The notes under the pieces were generated by a model. It did not search any database and was not told the origin of the DNA. It worked only from the letters and a program-made list of their open reading frames with translations. DNA of 64,000 nucleotides. It comes from Flavobacteriaceae bacterium MAR_2009_75 (lineage in GTDB: Bacteria; Bacteroidota; Bacteroidia; Flavobacteriales; Flavobacteriaceae). The stretch is from NCBI GenBank assembly GCA_002813285.1, contig PHTZ01000001.1, positions 1,363,501 through 1,427,500 on the forward strand, read 5' to 3'. Below, piece after piece: positions 44,401 through 53,265 of the stretch. Position 1 is the first letter of the stretch. The number at the start of each line of letters is the position of its first letter. The position numbers and the translations under genes are program-made.

Positions 44401-44587
44401 TACTAAAACCAACATACTTAAGAAAATCTCTTCTATTCGTGGTAGTTTCAGACAACTTCTCTTTATCACCCAAGAAATCATCAACGGGAATATCTTCTAC
44501 AAACTCGTTTTGCCTTAGCGTCTCAACAATGGAATCGTTGGGATTTAACTCCGCTTCGTTCTTCCAATATTTTTTGTTTGATGCCAT
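41420..44587 (-). CDS. actB: Alternative Complex III subunit ActB (Tat-exported iron-sulfur protein)
   Basis: 1,055-residue periplasmic core subunit. A twin-arginine signal (RRDFLK, Arg52-Arg53) precedes a lipobox-like Cys71. About residues 80-760 are a molybdopterin-oxidoreductase-like domain (ActB1), which in known ACIII binds no molybdenum cofactor. The C-terminal third (ActB2) holds four cysteine clusters: CTGCGACVIACH, CQHCNHAPCETVC, CVGTRYCANNCPYK and CSMCIQM...CSAAC, for one [3Fe-4S] and three [4Fe-4S] centres. It passes electrons from quinol to the hemes of ActA and ActE. It follows actA by 36 bases. Confidence 0.95.
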   Translation of the reverse strand: MASNKKYWKNEAELNPNDSIVETLRQNEFVEDIPVDDFLGDKEKLSETTTNRRDFLKYVGFSTAAASLAACEGPVHKSIPYIVQPENIIPGVANYYATSIADGFDFASILIKTREGRPIKVENNKDAKVGGSANARVQASVLSLYDSTRLQGPLANGEPIEWSAMDAAVKAKMGSLQNSGQQIALLTQSYASPSTTRLISELKSTYGNVNHVVYDAVSENAALDAFEAKYGERALADYDFEKAGLIVSFGADFLGDWQGGGYDSGYAKGRIPKEGKMSRHVQFEANMSLSGANADKRIPLTPMQQKIALAQLYAKLNGTSVGGELSENVQMAIDNVAAQIKSNRSNAVVVTGLDDINAQTVVLAINEMLGSAAFDSESPRYVRQGNAEAVKTLIADMNSGKVGALIMDGVNPMYTLPNAAEFKSGIEKVGLSVTFSTNWNETTEVSQYTAASNHYLESWGDLQIKKGQFSLMQPTIRELFDTRQFQNALLKWLGSDKSYYDYIKETWSTDILNGGDWNKALHDGVFAGGSAVMSVTTDADPENVVSEESDKEGQDISSEAEALSSVGAISMANAISSLTNSTSGGGMELTLYPKTGMGAGQQASNPWLQEFPDPITRVSWDNYVTVSKADAERLGLENYHVANGGLDGSYVNITVNGVTLNNVPVIIQPGQAIGSAGLSFGYGRKVGMKSEMQTGVNAYPLYQDFKNTQAATIEKASGTHEFACIQLHKTLMGRGDIIKETTLEIFNTKDHAEWNHVPQVSLDHQEVPATSVDLWDSFDRSIGHHFNMSIDLNACTGCGACVIACHAENNVPVVGKEEVRKSRDMHWLRIDRYYSSEETFEGDNLKKDGFDGLSGDNGSLGGFGQLEDPSANPQVAFQPVMCQHCNHAPCETVCPVAATSHSRQGQNHMAYNRCVGTRYCANNCPYKVRRFNWFLYNNNDEFDFHMNNDLGKMVLNPDVNVRSRGVIEKCSMCIQMTQKTILDAKRDGRVIEDGEFQTACSAACSSGAIVFGDVNDKESQVSELAESDRMYHLLEHVGTQPNVFYHVKVRNTNEA

Positions 44588-44623
44588 ACGTTTCTATGTA
44601 ATTAGCTACTCTTTCTTATTCGA

Positions 44624-45994
44624 TTAATAGTGGCACTTTCCACATTCAAGCCCACCCATTTGAGCGGCAGTCAATTGCTCTACACCGTACTTTTTAGAAA
44701 GCTCGGCATGAATTTTTTCGTAGTACTCGTTACCCTCGACCTTCACATTGGTTTCTCGGTGACAGTTAACACACCAGCCCATAGTCAAAGGAGAATATTG
44801 GTACATAATTTCCATTTCTTCAACTGGCCCATGACATTCTTGACACTGTATACCCGCCACACTTACGTGCTGAGAGTGATTGAAGTATGCAAAGTCAGGT
44901 AAATTGTGTATTCTAACCCATTCTACCGGTTTAGTTTCGCCTGTGTATCTCTGATTCTGATCATCCCAACCAACAGCAGCGTAGAGTTTCTTGATTTCCT
45001 TATTATAATCAACACCATACTCTTGCTTACCTTCTGCCAAAGTTTCATCAGAAACCTGATAAATAGACTTATGACAGTTCATACAAACATTTAGTGAAGG
45101 AATACCCGATGTTTTTGATACTCGAGCAGAAGAGTGACAATACTTACATTCAATTTTATTGTCGCCAGCATGTATACGGTGAGAATAATGAATTGGTTGA
45201 ATCGGTTGATAACCTTGATCAACACCCACTTGCATCATCCACCCATAGGCAAAATATGCGCTACCCAATAGCAGCACAATTACCGAAACCAACACTAAGA
45301 ACTGATTATCGACAAAGGCCTTCCATATCGGCTTACGTTTTTCTGCCTGCTCTTTCTCAAGAACCACCCCGTTCGCCTCTGCAATTCGCCTCAAAGTTCT
45401 GTTGACCAACAGCAACATCACAACTAAAAGACCAAAAACCAGAACCAAGGCACCCAATATCAATTCATTGGAAATACCGGAACCAGAACCAGAACCACCA
45501 CCAACACCTTCACTACCAGCTGCAGCAGCCGCAGGCTTAGGAGTCGACGGAGGAGCCGCAGTATACGCAAGTATATTATCTATATCGGCATTCGACAAGG
45601 TAGGGAAAGGCGTCATTGCCGCCTGATTATATTCATTATAAATCTCATTGGCATAAGAATCGCCTGAAGAGATTACACCCGGACTATTCTTAATCCACCT
45701 ATACAACCACTCACGATCCAAACCTTCATCTTCAGCAAGTCGAGCCTCAACATCTGCAAGAGCAGGACCGGTCATCTTACGGTTCAACGCATGGCAAGCA
45801 GCACAGTTTTGATTAAAGAGTGATTTTCCCGCAGCAGGATCGCCATCGGTTTCAGCAGCAGCTTCGGCCGATTCCGAATCCGCCTCGGCAGCAGCTTCAT
45901 CTTGAGCAAAGATAGAAGTGGAAAGCAGTAGGAAAAATAATACAGTTATACCTAGAATCTTAGAAATTGGATGGCGGTACGGAACCTTTTTCAT
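44624..45994 (-). CDS. actA: Alternative Complex III subunit ActA (multiheme cytochrome c)
   Basis: 456 residues from the ATG at 45994 (MKKVPYRHP), which gives a proper signal peptide; an in-frame ATG at 46024 adds ten polar residues. Six CxxCH sites are visible: CAACH in an N-terminal cytochrome c domain, then, after a glycine-rich linker and a membrane helix near residue 175-195, a second hydrophobic segment (LVLVSVIVLLLGSAYFAYGW) and the pentaheme domain with CKYCH, CMNCH, CQECH, CVNCH and CGKCH. Classic ActA is pentaheme with one membrane helix; the N-terminal monoheme domain is an added module. First gene of the operon. Confidence 0.95.
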   Translation of the reverse strand: MKKVPYRHPISKILGITVLFFLLLSTSIFAQDEAAAEADSESAEAAAETDGDPAAGKSLFNQNCAACHALNRKMTGPALADVEARLAEDEGLDREWLYRWIKNSPGVISSGDSYANEIYNEYNQAAMTPFPTLSNADIDNILAYTAAPPSTPKPAAAAAGSEGVGGGSGSGSGISNELILGALVLVFGLLVVMLLLVNRTLRRIAEANGVVLEKEQAEKRKPIWKAFVDNQFLVLVSVIVLLLGSAYFAYGWMMQVGVDQGYQPIQPIHYSHRIHAGDNKIECKYCHSSARVSKTSGIPSLNVCMNCHKSIYQVSDETLAEGKQEYGVDYNKEIKKLYAAVGWDDQNQRYTGETKPVEWVRIHNLPDFAYFNHSQHVSVAGIQCQECHGPVEEMEIMYQYSPLTMGWCVNCHRETNVKVEGNEYYEKIHAELSKKYGVEQLTAAQMGGLECGKCHY

Positions 45995-46079
45995 ATGGAT
46001 TTTATTTCTATCAAACCTTGGCACGATAATTTCTGATGTATAGAAATATGCTTTGTTTTATCGGTGCTAAAATTGATGG

Positions 46080-46109
46080 CAAAAATACGACATAGACTTT
46101 ATTTTGAAA
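46080..46109 (-). promoter_or_regulatory. Candidate promoter for the act-cta operon
   Basis: Minus strand TTTC (46106-46109), an 18-base spacer, TATTTTTG (46080-46087). The -7 element is perfect; the -33 element has C for G. The predicted start is about 80 bases before the actA ATG. Confidence 0.6.
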
Positions 46110-46187
46110 ATGTTAAAGGATTGATAATTGATAATTTATAATTATTCTAAATAATCTTGAAGCGCCCATGTTTGTCCTATAAAAATC

Positions 46188-46195
46188 TACTTTTG
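46188..46195 (+). promoter_or_regulatory. Candidate -7 element for the SPOR-domain gene
   Basis: TACTTTTG, 33 bases before the ATG at 46229. The nearest TTTG (46171-46174) is only 13 bases upstream, too close for a standard -33 element. Its position supports the 46229 start over an in-frame ATG at 46157. Confidence 0.45.
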
Positions 46196-46228
46196 TATAA
46201 AACGGTAAGACCCAATAATTTCCCTTTG

Positions 46229-46600
46229 ATGAAAACAACTTTTATCTCTTTAATCAGTATTTTCTCCGTAGCAATCAGTTCTGCACAACAAGGTAATATT
46301 AACGTTGAACAAGACGATAAGATTACGGAACTATTGAAAATATACAAGACGGCGAACGAAAGTTCTGACTATTTTCGAATTCAAGTCGGTTTTGGCTCTT
46401 ACGCTAAAGCCCAAAACATACAGGCGAAAGTTCAAGAAGACTTTCCTGAACTATCTTCAAAGATTGATTTTGATTCTCCAACTTATAGAGTTCGAGTAGG
46501 CAGGTTCAAAGATAAATTGACCGCAGAGCGAAAATTTTCGGAAGTTCGAAAAAAGTATCCCGATGCGATGTTGTTACAACCAAAAAAATCGACCCGATAG
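46229..46600 (+). CDS. SPOR-domain protein
   Basis: 123-residue exported protein: a signal peptide (about residues 1-19, ending AISSAQQ), a short linker and a C-terminal SPOR domain (about 50-118) with FRIQVGFGSYAKAQNIQAKVQEDFPE and YRVRVGRFKDKLTAERKFSEVRKKYPDAMLL. SPOR domains bind denuded glycan strands of septal peptidoglycan. It is divergent from actA and its stop codon lies inside a terminator stem shared with infB. Confidence 0.9.
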   Translation: MKTTFISLISIFSVAISSAQQGNINVEQDDKITELLKIYKTANESSDYFRIQVGFGSYAKAQNIQAKVQEDFPELSSKIDFDSPTYRVRVGRFKDKLTAERKFSEVRKKYPDAMLLQPKKSTR

Positions 46601-46614
46601 GTCGATTTTTTTTT
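46582..46614. terminator. Bidirectional Rho-independent terminator between the SPOR gene and infB
   Basis: AATCGACC and GGTCGATT pair around CGATA, flanked by a run of nine T on the right and seven A on the left, so it can end transcription from both sides. The SPOR stop TAG (46598-46600) lies in the loop and second arm. Confidence 0.88.
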
Positions 46615-46638
46615 GCTTATCAGCAGCTAATACTGCTC

Positions 46639-49413
46639 TTATTTAGTCTTTAATTTCTTTTTAACCGCTACTTCTTGGAAAGCCTCTACGATATCACCTT
46701 CTTTGATATCATTATAATTCTTAACCTGCAGACCACAATCGTAACCTTTTGAAACTTCTTTGACATCGTCTTTAAATCGCTTTAAAGATGATAGCTCACC
46801 AGTGAACACGACCACTCCGTCACGAATCAATCGAATACCACTGTTACGCATAATCTTACCACTCGTTACCATACAACCGGCAATGGTACCGACCTTAGAA
46901 ATCTTGAATGTTTCCCTAATTTCAGCAGTACCTGTAATCTCTTCTTTGATTTCTGGTGAAAGCATACCTTCCATCGCATCTTTCAAGTCATTGATAGCAT
47001 CATAGATGATAGAGTACATTCTGATATCGATTTCTTCTTTCTCCGCAACATCCCTTGCATTACCCATTGGCCTAACATTAAAACCAATAATAATTGCATC
47101 AGAGGCAGAAGCCAATAACACGTCAGATTCGGTTATTGCACCCACTCCTTTATGAATAATGTTTACTTGGATTTCTTCGGTAGATAATTTCTGGAAAGAA
47201 TCGGTCAATGCTTCCACTGAACCATCAACATCACCTTTCAAGATAATATTCAACTCTTTAAAGTCGCCTAAGGCAATACGTCTTCCGATTTCATCAAGTG
47301 TAATGTGACGTTGCGTTCTTACGGATTGCTCACGCTGTAATTGAGAACGCTTCGTGGCAATTTGCTTTGCTTCGCGCTCATCTTCCAATACGTGAAATTT
47401 ATCACCTGCCTGTGGCGCACCATCTAAACCTAATATTGAAACTGGAGTAGCAGGGCCTGCTTTCTCGATAATTTTTCCGCGCTCATCGTGCATCGCCTTC
47501 ACCTTACCACTGTGGGTACCGGCCAATACATAATCACCAATCTGCAAGGTACCTCCTTGAACCAAAATGGTAGAAACATAACCTCGACCTTTATCTAAAA
47601 ATGCCTCTACAACGGTTCCGTTGGCCATCTTATCAGGATTCGCCTGAAGCTCTAACAATTCAGCCTCTAAAAGTACTTTTTCGAGTAATTCCTTTACCCC
47701 GTCACCTGTTTTAGCCGAAATGTCATGAGATTGTATCTTACCACCCCAATCTTCGACCAACAAATTCATTTGGGCAAGACCTTCTTTAATTTTATCAGGA
47801 TTAGCCGTTGGCCTATCTATTTTATTAATCGCAAAGACTATGGGCACACCCGCAGCCTGCGCATGGCTGATAGCCTCTTTTGTCTGAGGCATAATATCAT
47901 CATCTGCAGCAATTACGATAACCGCGATATCGGTAACCTGAGCACCTCTTGCACGCATCGCCGTAAAGGCTTCGTGACCCGGTGTATCTAAAAATGTAAT
48001 TTTCTGACCATCACCGAGAGTAACACCATAAGCACCAATGTGCTGGGTAATACCACCGCTTTCACCTGCAATTACGTTCGCTTCACGAACATAATCTAAA
48101 AGCGATGTTTTACCGTGGTCAACGTGACCCATCACGGTTACAATCGGAGCTCTAGCCTTTAAATCTTCAGGAGCATCTTGCTCTACCTCAATAGACTCTT
48201 CAAGTTCAGCGGTAACAAATTCTACTTCGTAACCGAACTCATCTGCAACTATTGATAAGGTTTCGGCATCAAGACGCTGGTTCATGGTAACCATGATACC
48301 TAAAGACATACAGGCAGAAATGATTTCTGTCGTCGTAACGTTCATCATGGTAGCAACTTCACCTACGGTTACAAACTCCGTAACCTTAAGCACCTTGCTC
48401 TCCAATTCTTGTTGCTCGAGATCCTTCTCCGTTTGCTGACGGTGCTGATCACGCTTGTCTCTTCTATATTTGGCTCCTTTGCCTTTTTTCGATTTACCCT
48501 GGAGTTTCTCAAGGGTTTCTCGAATCTGTTTTTGTACATCTTCTTCGCTTGGCTCAACTTTCGGAGCGCCAAAACGATTTCCTCCACCACCTTTTCGGGC
48601 ACCACCACCTTGGTTTCTTCCTCTTGGAGGTCCACCAGTGTTGCCGCCAGGCTTACTTACAATTCTCTTTCTACGCTTTTTACGGTCATTTCCGCTATCT
48701 GAAGAAGGCTTTGCCACTTCCTTCTTTTTCTTCGGTTTGTTAAACTGCGAAAGGTCGATTTTAGCCGTAATTTTCGGACCGGAAAGCTTCTTATATTTTG
48801 TAGTTAAAACGTCGTCACCTTCCTGAGCCTCTTTCTTTTCAGTCTCTTCTTCTTTCGTAACCGTCTCCTCAGGTTTTTCAACCTTAACCTCTTCCTTTTC
48901 TTTAATCTCAGGCTCAGGCTTGGGGGCTTCAGTCGTTTCAGGCTTCTTTTCCTCAACCACTTCTTCCTTGACCGGTTCAGGAGTTTTCTCCTCCTTCACT
49001 TCTGGCTTAGGTGGTTCTTCTTTTTTGGGCTCTTCCTTTTTCTTAGGCTCTAAATCTATCTTACCAACCGTCTTCGGACCCGTTAGTTCTACTTTGCCCA
49101 ACAAAGGTTTTTCGGCAGCGGCCGCACGTTTTTCACGAGCCAATCGCCTTTCTTCTTGTTCTTGCTCCAATTGCAAACGCAAAGCTTCCTTCTCCTCACG
49201 CTTTTCCTCACCGACTTTTTTAGAAGCAACTTTCTTGCTTTTATCGGTTTGGAACTCCTCTTGAAGCACCTCATAAACCTCATCGGAAATCTTCGTCGTA
49301 GGTCGCGCCTCGATTTCATGACCCTTAGAGGCCAAGAAATCCACCGCCCTATCCAAAGAAATATTAAACTCTTTGAGGACCTTATTGAGTCTTATTTTTG
49401 CAATGTCTGCCAT
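46639..49413 (-). CDS. infB: Translation initiation factor IF-2
   Basis: 924-residue GTPase that brings initiator tRNA to the ribosome. An N-terminal IF2_N domain (about 1-55) is followed by a long low-complexity Glu/Lys/Pro segment (about 60-290) with a Gly/Arg/Asn-rich patch, a second IF2_N, and the GTPase domain with [20 protein letters not shown] and NKID. Domains II-IV follow to the end. It is the last gene of rimP-nusA-infB, 43 bases after nusA. Confidence 0.98.
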   Translation of the reverse strand: MADIAKIRLNKVLKEFNISLDRAVDFLASKGHEIEARPTTKISDEVYEVLQEEFQTDKSKKVASKKVGEEKREEKEALRLQLEQEQEERRLAREKRAAAAEKPLLGKVELTGPKTVGKIDLEPKKKEEPKKEEPPKPEVKEEKTPEPVKEEVVEEKKPETTEAPKPEPEIKEKEEVKVEKPEETVTKEEETEKKEAQEGDDVLTTKYKKLSGPKITAKIDLSQFNKPKKKKEVAKPSSDSGNDRKKRRKRIVSKPGGNTGGPPRGRNQGGGARKGGGGNRFGAPKVEPSEEDVQKQIRETLEKLQGKSKKGKGAKYRRDKRDQHRQQTEKDLEQQELESKVLKVTEFVTVGEVATMMNVTTTEIISACMSLGIMVTMNQRLDAETLSIVADEFGYEVEFVTAELEESIEVEQDAPEDLKARAPIVTVMGHVDHGKTSLLDYVREANVIAGESGGITQHIGAYGVTLGDGQKITFLDTPGHEAFTAMRARGAQVTDIAVIVIAADDDIMPQTKEAISHAQAAGVPIVFAINKIDRPTANPDKIKEGLAQMNLLVEDWGGKIQSHDISAKTGDGVKELLEKVLLEAELLELQANPDKMANGTVVEAFLDKGRGYVSTILVQGGTLQIGDYVLAGTHSGKVKAMHDERGKIIEKAGPATPVSILGLDGAPQAGDKFHVLEDEREAKQIATKRSQLQREQSVRTQRHITLDEIGRRIALGDFKELNIILKGDVDGSVEALTDSFQKLSTEEIQVNIIHKGVGAITESDVLLASASDAIIIGFNVRPMGNARDVAEKEEIDIRMYSIIYDAINDLKDAMEGMLSPEIKEEITGTAEIRETFKISKVGTIAGCMVTSGKIMRNSGIRLIRDGVVVFTGELSSLKRFKDDVKEVSKGYDCGLQVKNYNDIKEGDIVEAFQEVAVKKKLKTK

Positions 49414-49456
49414 AAATATCTTCTGCTAATTCTATTTAATCGCTGCTAATATATAG

Positions 49457-50689
49457 CTAATCTTCCAATTCTTCTTTGAGTATACGTACAACTTCTGAAA
49501 TCGTCTCCTCTTCCAAATCGGTACGTTTTACAAGATCATCAACATCTTGTTCAAGAATACTTCTGGCCGTATCAAGGCCTATCTTCTTAAACTCTTCGAT
49601 GATCCATGCATCAATCTCATCCGCAAACTCGGTCAATTCTACATCTTCTTCTACCCCTTCGCGGAACACGTCTATTTCGTAACCTGTAAGTTGACCGGCC
49701 AATCGAATATTATGACCACCACGACCGATTGCCTTAGAAACCTCTTCTGGTCTTAGGTAAACCTGCGCGGTCATTTTTTCATCGTTCAACTTTACCGAAG
49801 AAACACGGGCCGGGCTCAAAGCTCTGGTCACCATTAACTGCGGATTGGCCGTCCAGTTGATTACGTCAATATTTTCATTACCCAATTCACGAACTATGCC
49901 ATGAATACGAGAACCTTTCATACCCACACAAGCACCTACAGGATCGATACGGTCATCGTATGAATCAACGGCAACTTTTGCCTTTTCACCAGGTATACGA
50001 ACTGCTTTCTTAATCGTGATAAGCCCGTCGTAAACCTCTGGTATTTCTTGAAAAAACAACTGCTCCAAGAATTTAGGCGAGCTTCTAGACATTATAATCG
50101 TTGGCTTACTACCTTTAAGCTCTACGCTCTCGATAATTCCTCTAACGTTATCCCCTTTACGAAAGAAATCAGATGGTATCTGACGGTCTTTCGGAAGAAT
50201 AATCTCATTGCCCTCATCGTCTAGCAAAATAATGGCCTTATGTCTGATATGGTGAACCTCTGCGGTATATATTTCACCCTCAAGGTCTTTAAATTGCTTA
50301 TAAATGGTAGTATTATCGTGCTCATGAATTTTAGAGATCAGGTTTTGACGCAACGCTAAAATTGCCCTACGGCCCAAATCGATCAACTTCACTTCTTCAG
50401 AAACATCTTCACCAACCTCAAAATCTGGCTCGATTTTACGGGCGTCAGTCAATGAAATTTCTTCGTTTGGCTCTTCTACCTCCCCATCTTCAACCACCAC
50501 TCGGTTTCTCCATATCTCTAAATCGCCCTTGTCAGGGTTAATGATGATATCAAAATTATCATCAGATCCGAATTTCTTTTTGAGGGCGTTTCTAAAAACA
50601 TCCTCTAAAATAGCCATAAGCGTTACCCTGTCTATGAACTTGTCGTCTTTGAACTCTGAAAAAGACTCAATTAACGCAATATTTTCCAT
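49457..50689 (-). CDS. nusA: Transcription termination/antitermination protein NusA
   Basis: 410 residues: N-terminal RNA-polymerase-binding domain (about 1-125), S1 domain (about 130-200) and two KH domains (about 225-345, with GACVGMKGSRIHGIVREL and AIGRGGHNIRLAGQLTGYEIDV). A short acidic tail stands in place of the C-terminal repeats of the E. coli protein, as usual in Bacteroidota. NusA stabilises hairpin-dependent pausing and termination and in E. coli represses its own operon. It lies 13 bases after rimP. Confidence 0.97.
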   Translation of the reverse strand: MENIALIESFSEFKDDKFIDRVTLMAILEDVFRNALKKKFGSDDNFDIIINPDKGDLEIWRNRVVVEDGEVEEPNEEISLTDARKIEPDFEVGEDVSEEVKLIDLGRRAILALRQNLISKIHEHDNTTIYKQFKDLEGEIYTAEVHHIRHKAIILLDDEGNEIILPKDRQIPSDFFRKGDNVRGIIESVELKGSKPTIIMSRSSPKFLEQLFFQEIPEVYDGLITIKKAVRIPGEKAKVAVDSYDDRIDPVGACVGMKGSRIHGIVRELGNENIDVINWTANPQLMVTRALSPARVSSVKLNDEKMTAQVYLRPEEVSKAIGRGGHNIRLAGQLTGYEIDVFREGVEEDVELTEFADEIDAWIIEEFKKIGLDTARSILEQDVDDLVKRTDLEEETISEVVRILKEELED

Positions 50690-50702
50690 TACTCTGTTAC
50701 CA

Positions 50703-51164
50703 TTAAAATGTTACTATGACTTTAGCTTCTTTAATATCAGAAAAACTGATTTCTTCTTTTTTCTGAACCGTTACTTTCCCTTTTCCTATGGGTTTGGGTT
50801 CCCGTGTTTTCCACTCTAGAACAATTTTTTCTTCTGTGGCTTCGATCAAATTTCCTTCAAAAACATCCGTTTCGGTACGAACCTTAAGTTTTCTTCCTAT
50901 ATTTTTGACGTACTGCCTAGGCGATGTCATCGGTGAAGCAGCGCCCGCCGAAGTAACCTCTAGCGAAAAATCTTGTTCTTCACGATCTAGGTTATGTTCG
51001 ATTGCCCTACTTATTTTCATACAATCTTGCAAAGTAACGCCATGATTCCCGTCTATGACCACCTTGATAGAATTATCTGAACCGATAGAGAAATCAATTA
51101 AAAATAACGATTCGTCTTCAGCTAACGCATCTTCTAAAAGTGCCGTGACCTGTTCCTTCAACAT
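50703..51164 (-). CDS. rimP: Ribosome maturation factor RimP
   Basis: 153-residue factor for 30S subunit maturation. The N-terminal domain has VVIDGNHGVTLQDCMKISRAIEHNLD and the EVTSAGAASPM motif (EVSSPG in E. coli); the C-terminal SH3-like domain follows with NIGRKLKVRTETDVFEGNL. It is the first gene of the rimP-nusA-infB operon, behind a promoter (51233-51261) and a leader hairpin (51178-51203). Confidence 0.96.
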   Translation of the reverse strand: MLKEQVTALLEDALAEDESLFLIDFSIGSDNSIKVVIDGNHGVTLQDCMKISRAIEHNLDREEQDFSLEVTSAGAASPMTSPRQYVKNIGRKLKVRTETDVFEGNLIEATEEKIVLEWKTREPKPIGKGKVTVQKKEEISFSDIKEAKVIVTF

Positions 51165-51177
51165 ACCATTTAGAAAT

Positions 51178-51203
51178 AAAAAAGAGGACTATATTGTCCC
51201 CTC
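51178..51203 (-). promoter_or_regulatory. Terminator-like hairpin in the rimP leader (candidate attenuator)
   Basis: Minus strand GAGGGGAC pairs with GTCCTCTT (some G-T pairs) around a 6-base loop and is followed by a run of T. It ends 13 bases before the rimP ATG and lies between the promoter and the gene. No gene reads into it from upstream, because the antiporter gene is divergent. Confidence 0.6.
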
Positions 51204-51232
51204 ATGAATACTTTTATATCCTTTCAGTGCTG

Positions 51233-51261
51233 CAAATATACAATTTTTTTGGTTCTTGCAA
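51233..51261 (-). promoter_or_regulatory. Bacteroidota-type promoter for rimP-nusA-infB
   Basis: Minus strand TTG (51259-51261), an 18-base spacer, TATATTTG (51233-51240), a full match to consensus. The transcript should start near 51226, leaving a leader of about 60 bases. Confidence 0.78.
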
Positions 51262-51348
51262 TAGGTCTTAGACTTATCACGTTTTAAATATAGGCTTACA
51301 CCTGTTATAAGCCCTAAACCGTACTTTAAATACAATCAAACCACCACC

Positions 51349-52701
51349 ATGGAAATACTTTCTTCCTACAATATGATCATTGGTGCCGCTGCCATTATAA
51401 TCATTTCATTTTGGTTCAACGGAATTTCAAAAAAAACCAATATTCCTTCAGTTTTAATGCTAATCGTTTTAGGCATAGCGTTACAATTCGGATTAAAATA
51501 TGTTTTAGGTGAAGAAATAGACTTCGAGAAAAATCTACGGGGAACCCTTGAAATTATCGGTACCGTAGGGCTTATCATGATTGTACTTGAAGCAGCCTTA
51601 GAACTGGAATTAAGAAAAGAAAAGTTAATTCCCATTCTTAAATCTATGGCTATTGCCCTTATCGGCCTTGTAGGTTCAGCTTGGGTAGCGGCATTGATCA
51701 TGCACCAATTCATTGACGGCATGACCATGCAAAGCGCTTGGCTCTATGCAACCCCATTATCGATTCTATCGAGCGCCATCATCATACCTAGTGTAAGCGG
51801 TTTAAAAGATGACAAGAAAGAATTTCACATCTACGAAAGCACATTTTCAGACATCATGGGCATCATGATGTTCTATTTTTTAACCGGCGGCCTCGACCCG
51901 AAAACCGATACTGGCGCAATTGGTTTTGCAGGTAATTTAGTGTTGACCATCGTTATCGCCATAGTCGCCAGTTATGCGCTGGTACTTATATTTCAAAAAA
52001 TTAAGAGTCAAGCAAAACAGTTTTTACTTATAGCCGTATTGTTACTTTTATATGCCATAGGCAAGAAAATGCACCTTTCATCATTGATCATCATTTTAAT
52101 ATTCGGACTCGTTATCGCAAATGTCAAACTATTTTTTCCTGGGAAGACTTCTGTGTTTTTAGAGGAAGAAAAAATGCATCAAATCTTTCACGAACTGCAT
52201 ATTATAACCCTAGAAACAGCCTTCGTTGTGCGAACATTCTTCTTTGTGATTTTTGGGGTGACCATAGTACTCTCTTCATTATTGAGTTTAAACGTGGCAA
52301 TGGTCAGCATACTGATTATCGCCTCCATTTTTATTATACGTTTTCTGGTATTACGGGTTTTTATCGGGAAGGATATTTTACCTCAAATCTTTATAGCCCC
52401 AAGAGGATTGATCACCATTCTATTATTCTATGCGATACCCACGGAAGCCGAAGTACCCGGTTTCGAATCAGGCATTCTTTTGTTCGTCATCATCGCCACA
52501 AGTTTGGTTATGACTTGGGCCATGATCAAGGATAAAAAACAAATGAGAACCATGCTCGATGAAATCGATGAAGAACTTTTGGCCCGCAACGAGGCAGAAG
52601 ATGAACTTCGCGACTATGAAGATTCTAATGATATAGCCTTAGCCGACCGACCCGAAGAGCCCAATGAGGGTTCTAACGACCAAAATCGGCAAACGGATTA
52701 G
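51349..52701 (+). CDS. Sodium/proton antiporter, CPA1 (NhaP-like) family
   Basis: 450-residue transporter with about 12 helices and a hydrophilic acidic C-terminal tail (from about residue 395) rich in E and D. Family features are GLIMIVLEAALELELRKEKL, the STFSDIMGIMMFY helix with the ion-binding ESTFSD acidic residues, and APRGLITILLFYAIP near the end. Members exchange cytoplasmic sodium or potassium for protons. It is divergent from rimP with no recognised TAnnTTTG promoter, and it converges on tssO with an 8-base gap and no terminator seen. Confidence 0.88.
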   Translation: MEILSSYNMIIGAAAIIIISFWFNGISKKTNIPSVLMLIVLGIALQFGLKYVLGEEIDFEKNLRGTLEIIGTVGLIMIVLEAALELELRKEKLIPILKSMAIALIGLVGSAWVAALIMHQFIDGMTMQSAWLYATPLSILSSAIIIPSVSGLKDDKKEFHIYESTFSDIMGIMMFYFLTGGLDPKTDTGAIGFAGNLVLTIVIAIVASYALVLIFQKIKSQAKQFLLIAVLLLLYAIGKKMHLSSLIIILIFGLVIANVKLFFPGKTSVFLEEEKMHQIFHELHIITLETAFVVRTFFFVIFGVTIVLSSLLSLNVAMVSILIIASIFIIRFLVLRVFIGKDILPQIFIAPRGLITILLFYAIPTEAEVPGFESGILLFVIIATSLVMTWAMIKDKKQMRTMLDEIDEELLARNEAEDELRDYEDSNDIALADRPEEPNEGSNDQNRQTD

Positions 52702-52709
52702 CAATGCCA

Positions 52710-53216
52710 TTAACGAGAGCTTCTTGCAATAAATAAATCCCTCCCTTTTTGCTCTAAATCTTGACTACATTGGTCAAGAGCAGTTTTATATTCTTCAATA
52801 GTCGATTCAGCTCCTTTAAGTTTAAGTAATTTACCTTTGACCAATTGAAGTTCAGCATATAGTTCGGTCACATCGATATGCATGTCGTACATGTAGGTTG
52901 AATCTTTTACGGGTATTCTCTTTTGTAAATTGACTATTTTGTCATTTATCAAAGAATTTTGAAAAGAAATGTTCTGACCCTCTATATCCATAGAATCAAT
53001 CAAACCTTTTAGGTCTTTCATTTCACCATAAAAGTTACGTTGAAAATTTTTCTCACCTTCAAAGAGACTTATTTCTTTTCGTAATAGTTCATTTTCTACC
53101 ATAGGCACTTTGAAGTTGAAATATACAGCGGCTAAAATTGCGGACACCGTGACTATGAACATAGCCAAGAACTTCAAAAAACTCAATCTTCTTTCTTTAC
53201 TGTTATTAGGTTTCAT
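52710..53216 (-). CDS. tssO: T6SS-iii membrane protein TssO
   Basis: 168 residues from the ATG at 53216 (MKPNNSKERR); an upstream TTG at 53243 is less likely. A basic N-terminus is followed by one membrane helix (about residues 14-33) and a long periplasmic coiled-coil region with E/K/D heptads. This size and plan match TssO, one of the components (TssN to TssR) that replace TssJLM in the Bacteroidota T6SS. It is the last gene of the leftward T6SS group. Confidence 0.75.
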   Translation of the reverse strand: MKPNNSKERRLSFLKFLAMFIVTVSAILAAVYFNFKVPMVENELLRKEISLFEGEKNFQRNFYGEMKDLKGLIDSMDIEGQNISFQNSLINDKIVNLQKRIPVKDSTYMYDMHIDVTELYAELQLVKGKLLKLKGAESTIEEYKTALDQCSQDLEQKGRDLFIARSSR

Positions 53217-53265
53217 TTTACATTTATTTAGGTGGTTCATCAATATTTTAAATCACATTCGAGTA

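Noticed and set aside
41420-44587. ActB as a molybdenum oxidoreductase
   Set aside because: Operon context and the fused iron-sulfur domain identify it as the ACIII subunit, whose molybdopterin-like domain binds no molybdenum in known complexes.
45094-45626. Plus-strand frames of 74-103 codons opposite actA
   Set aside because: They run antisense to the heme motifs of ActA and have no supporting start region or family.
46171-46195. TTTG at 46171-46174 as the -33 partner of TACTTTTG
   Set aside because: The 13-base spacer is too short compared with the 18-20 bases seen in the other promoters here.
48409-48826. Overlapping plus-strand frames opposite the infB N-terminal region
   Set aside because: They are shadows of the low-complexity Lys/Glu/Pro segment of IF-2 and contain no domain.
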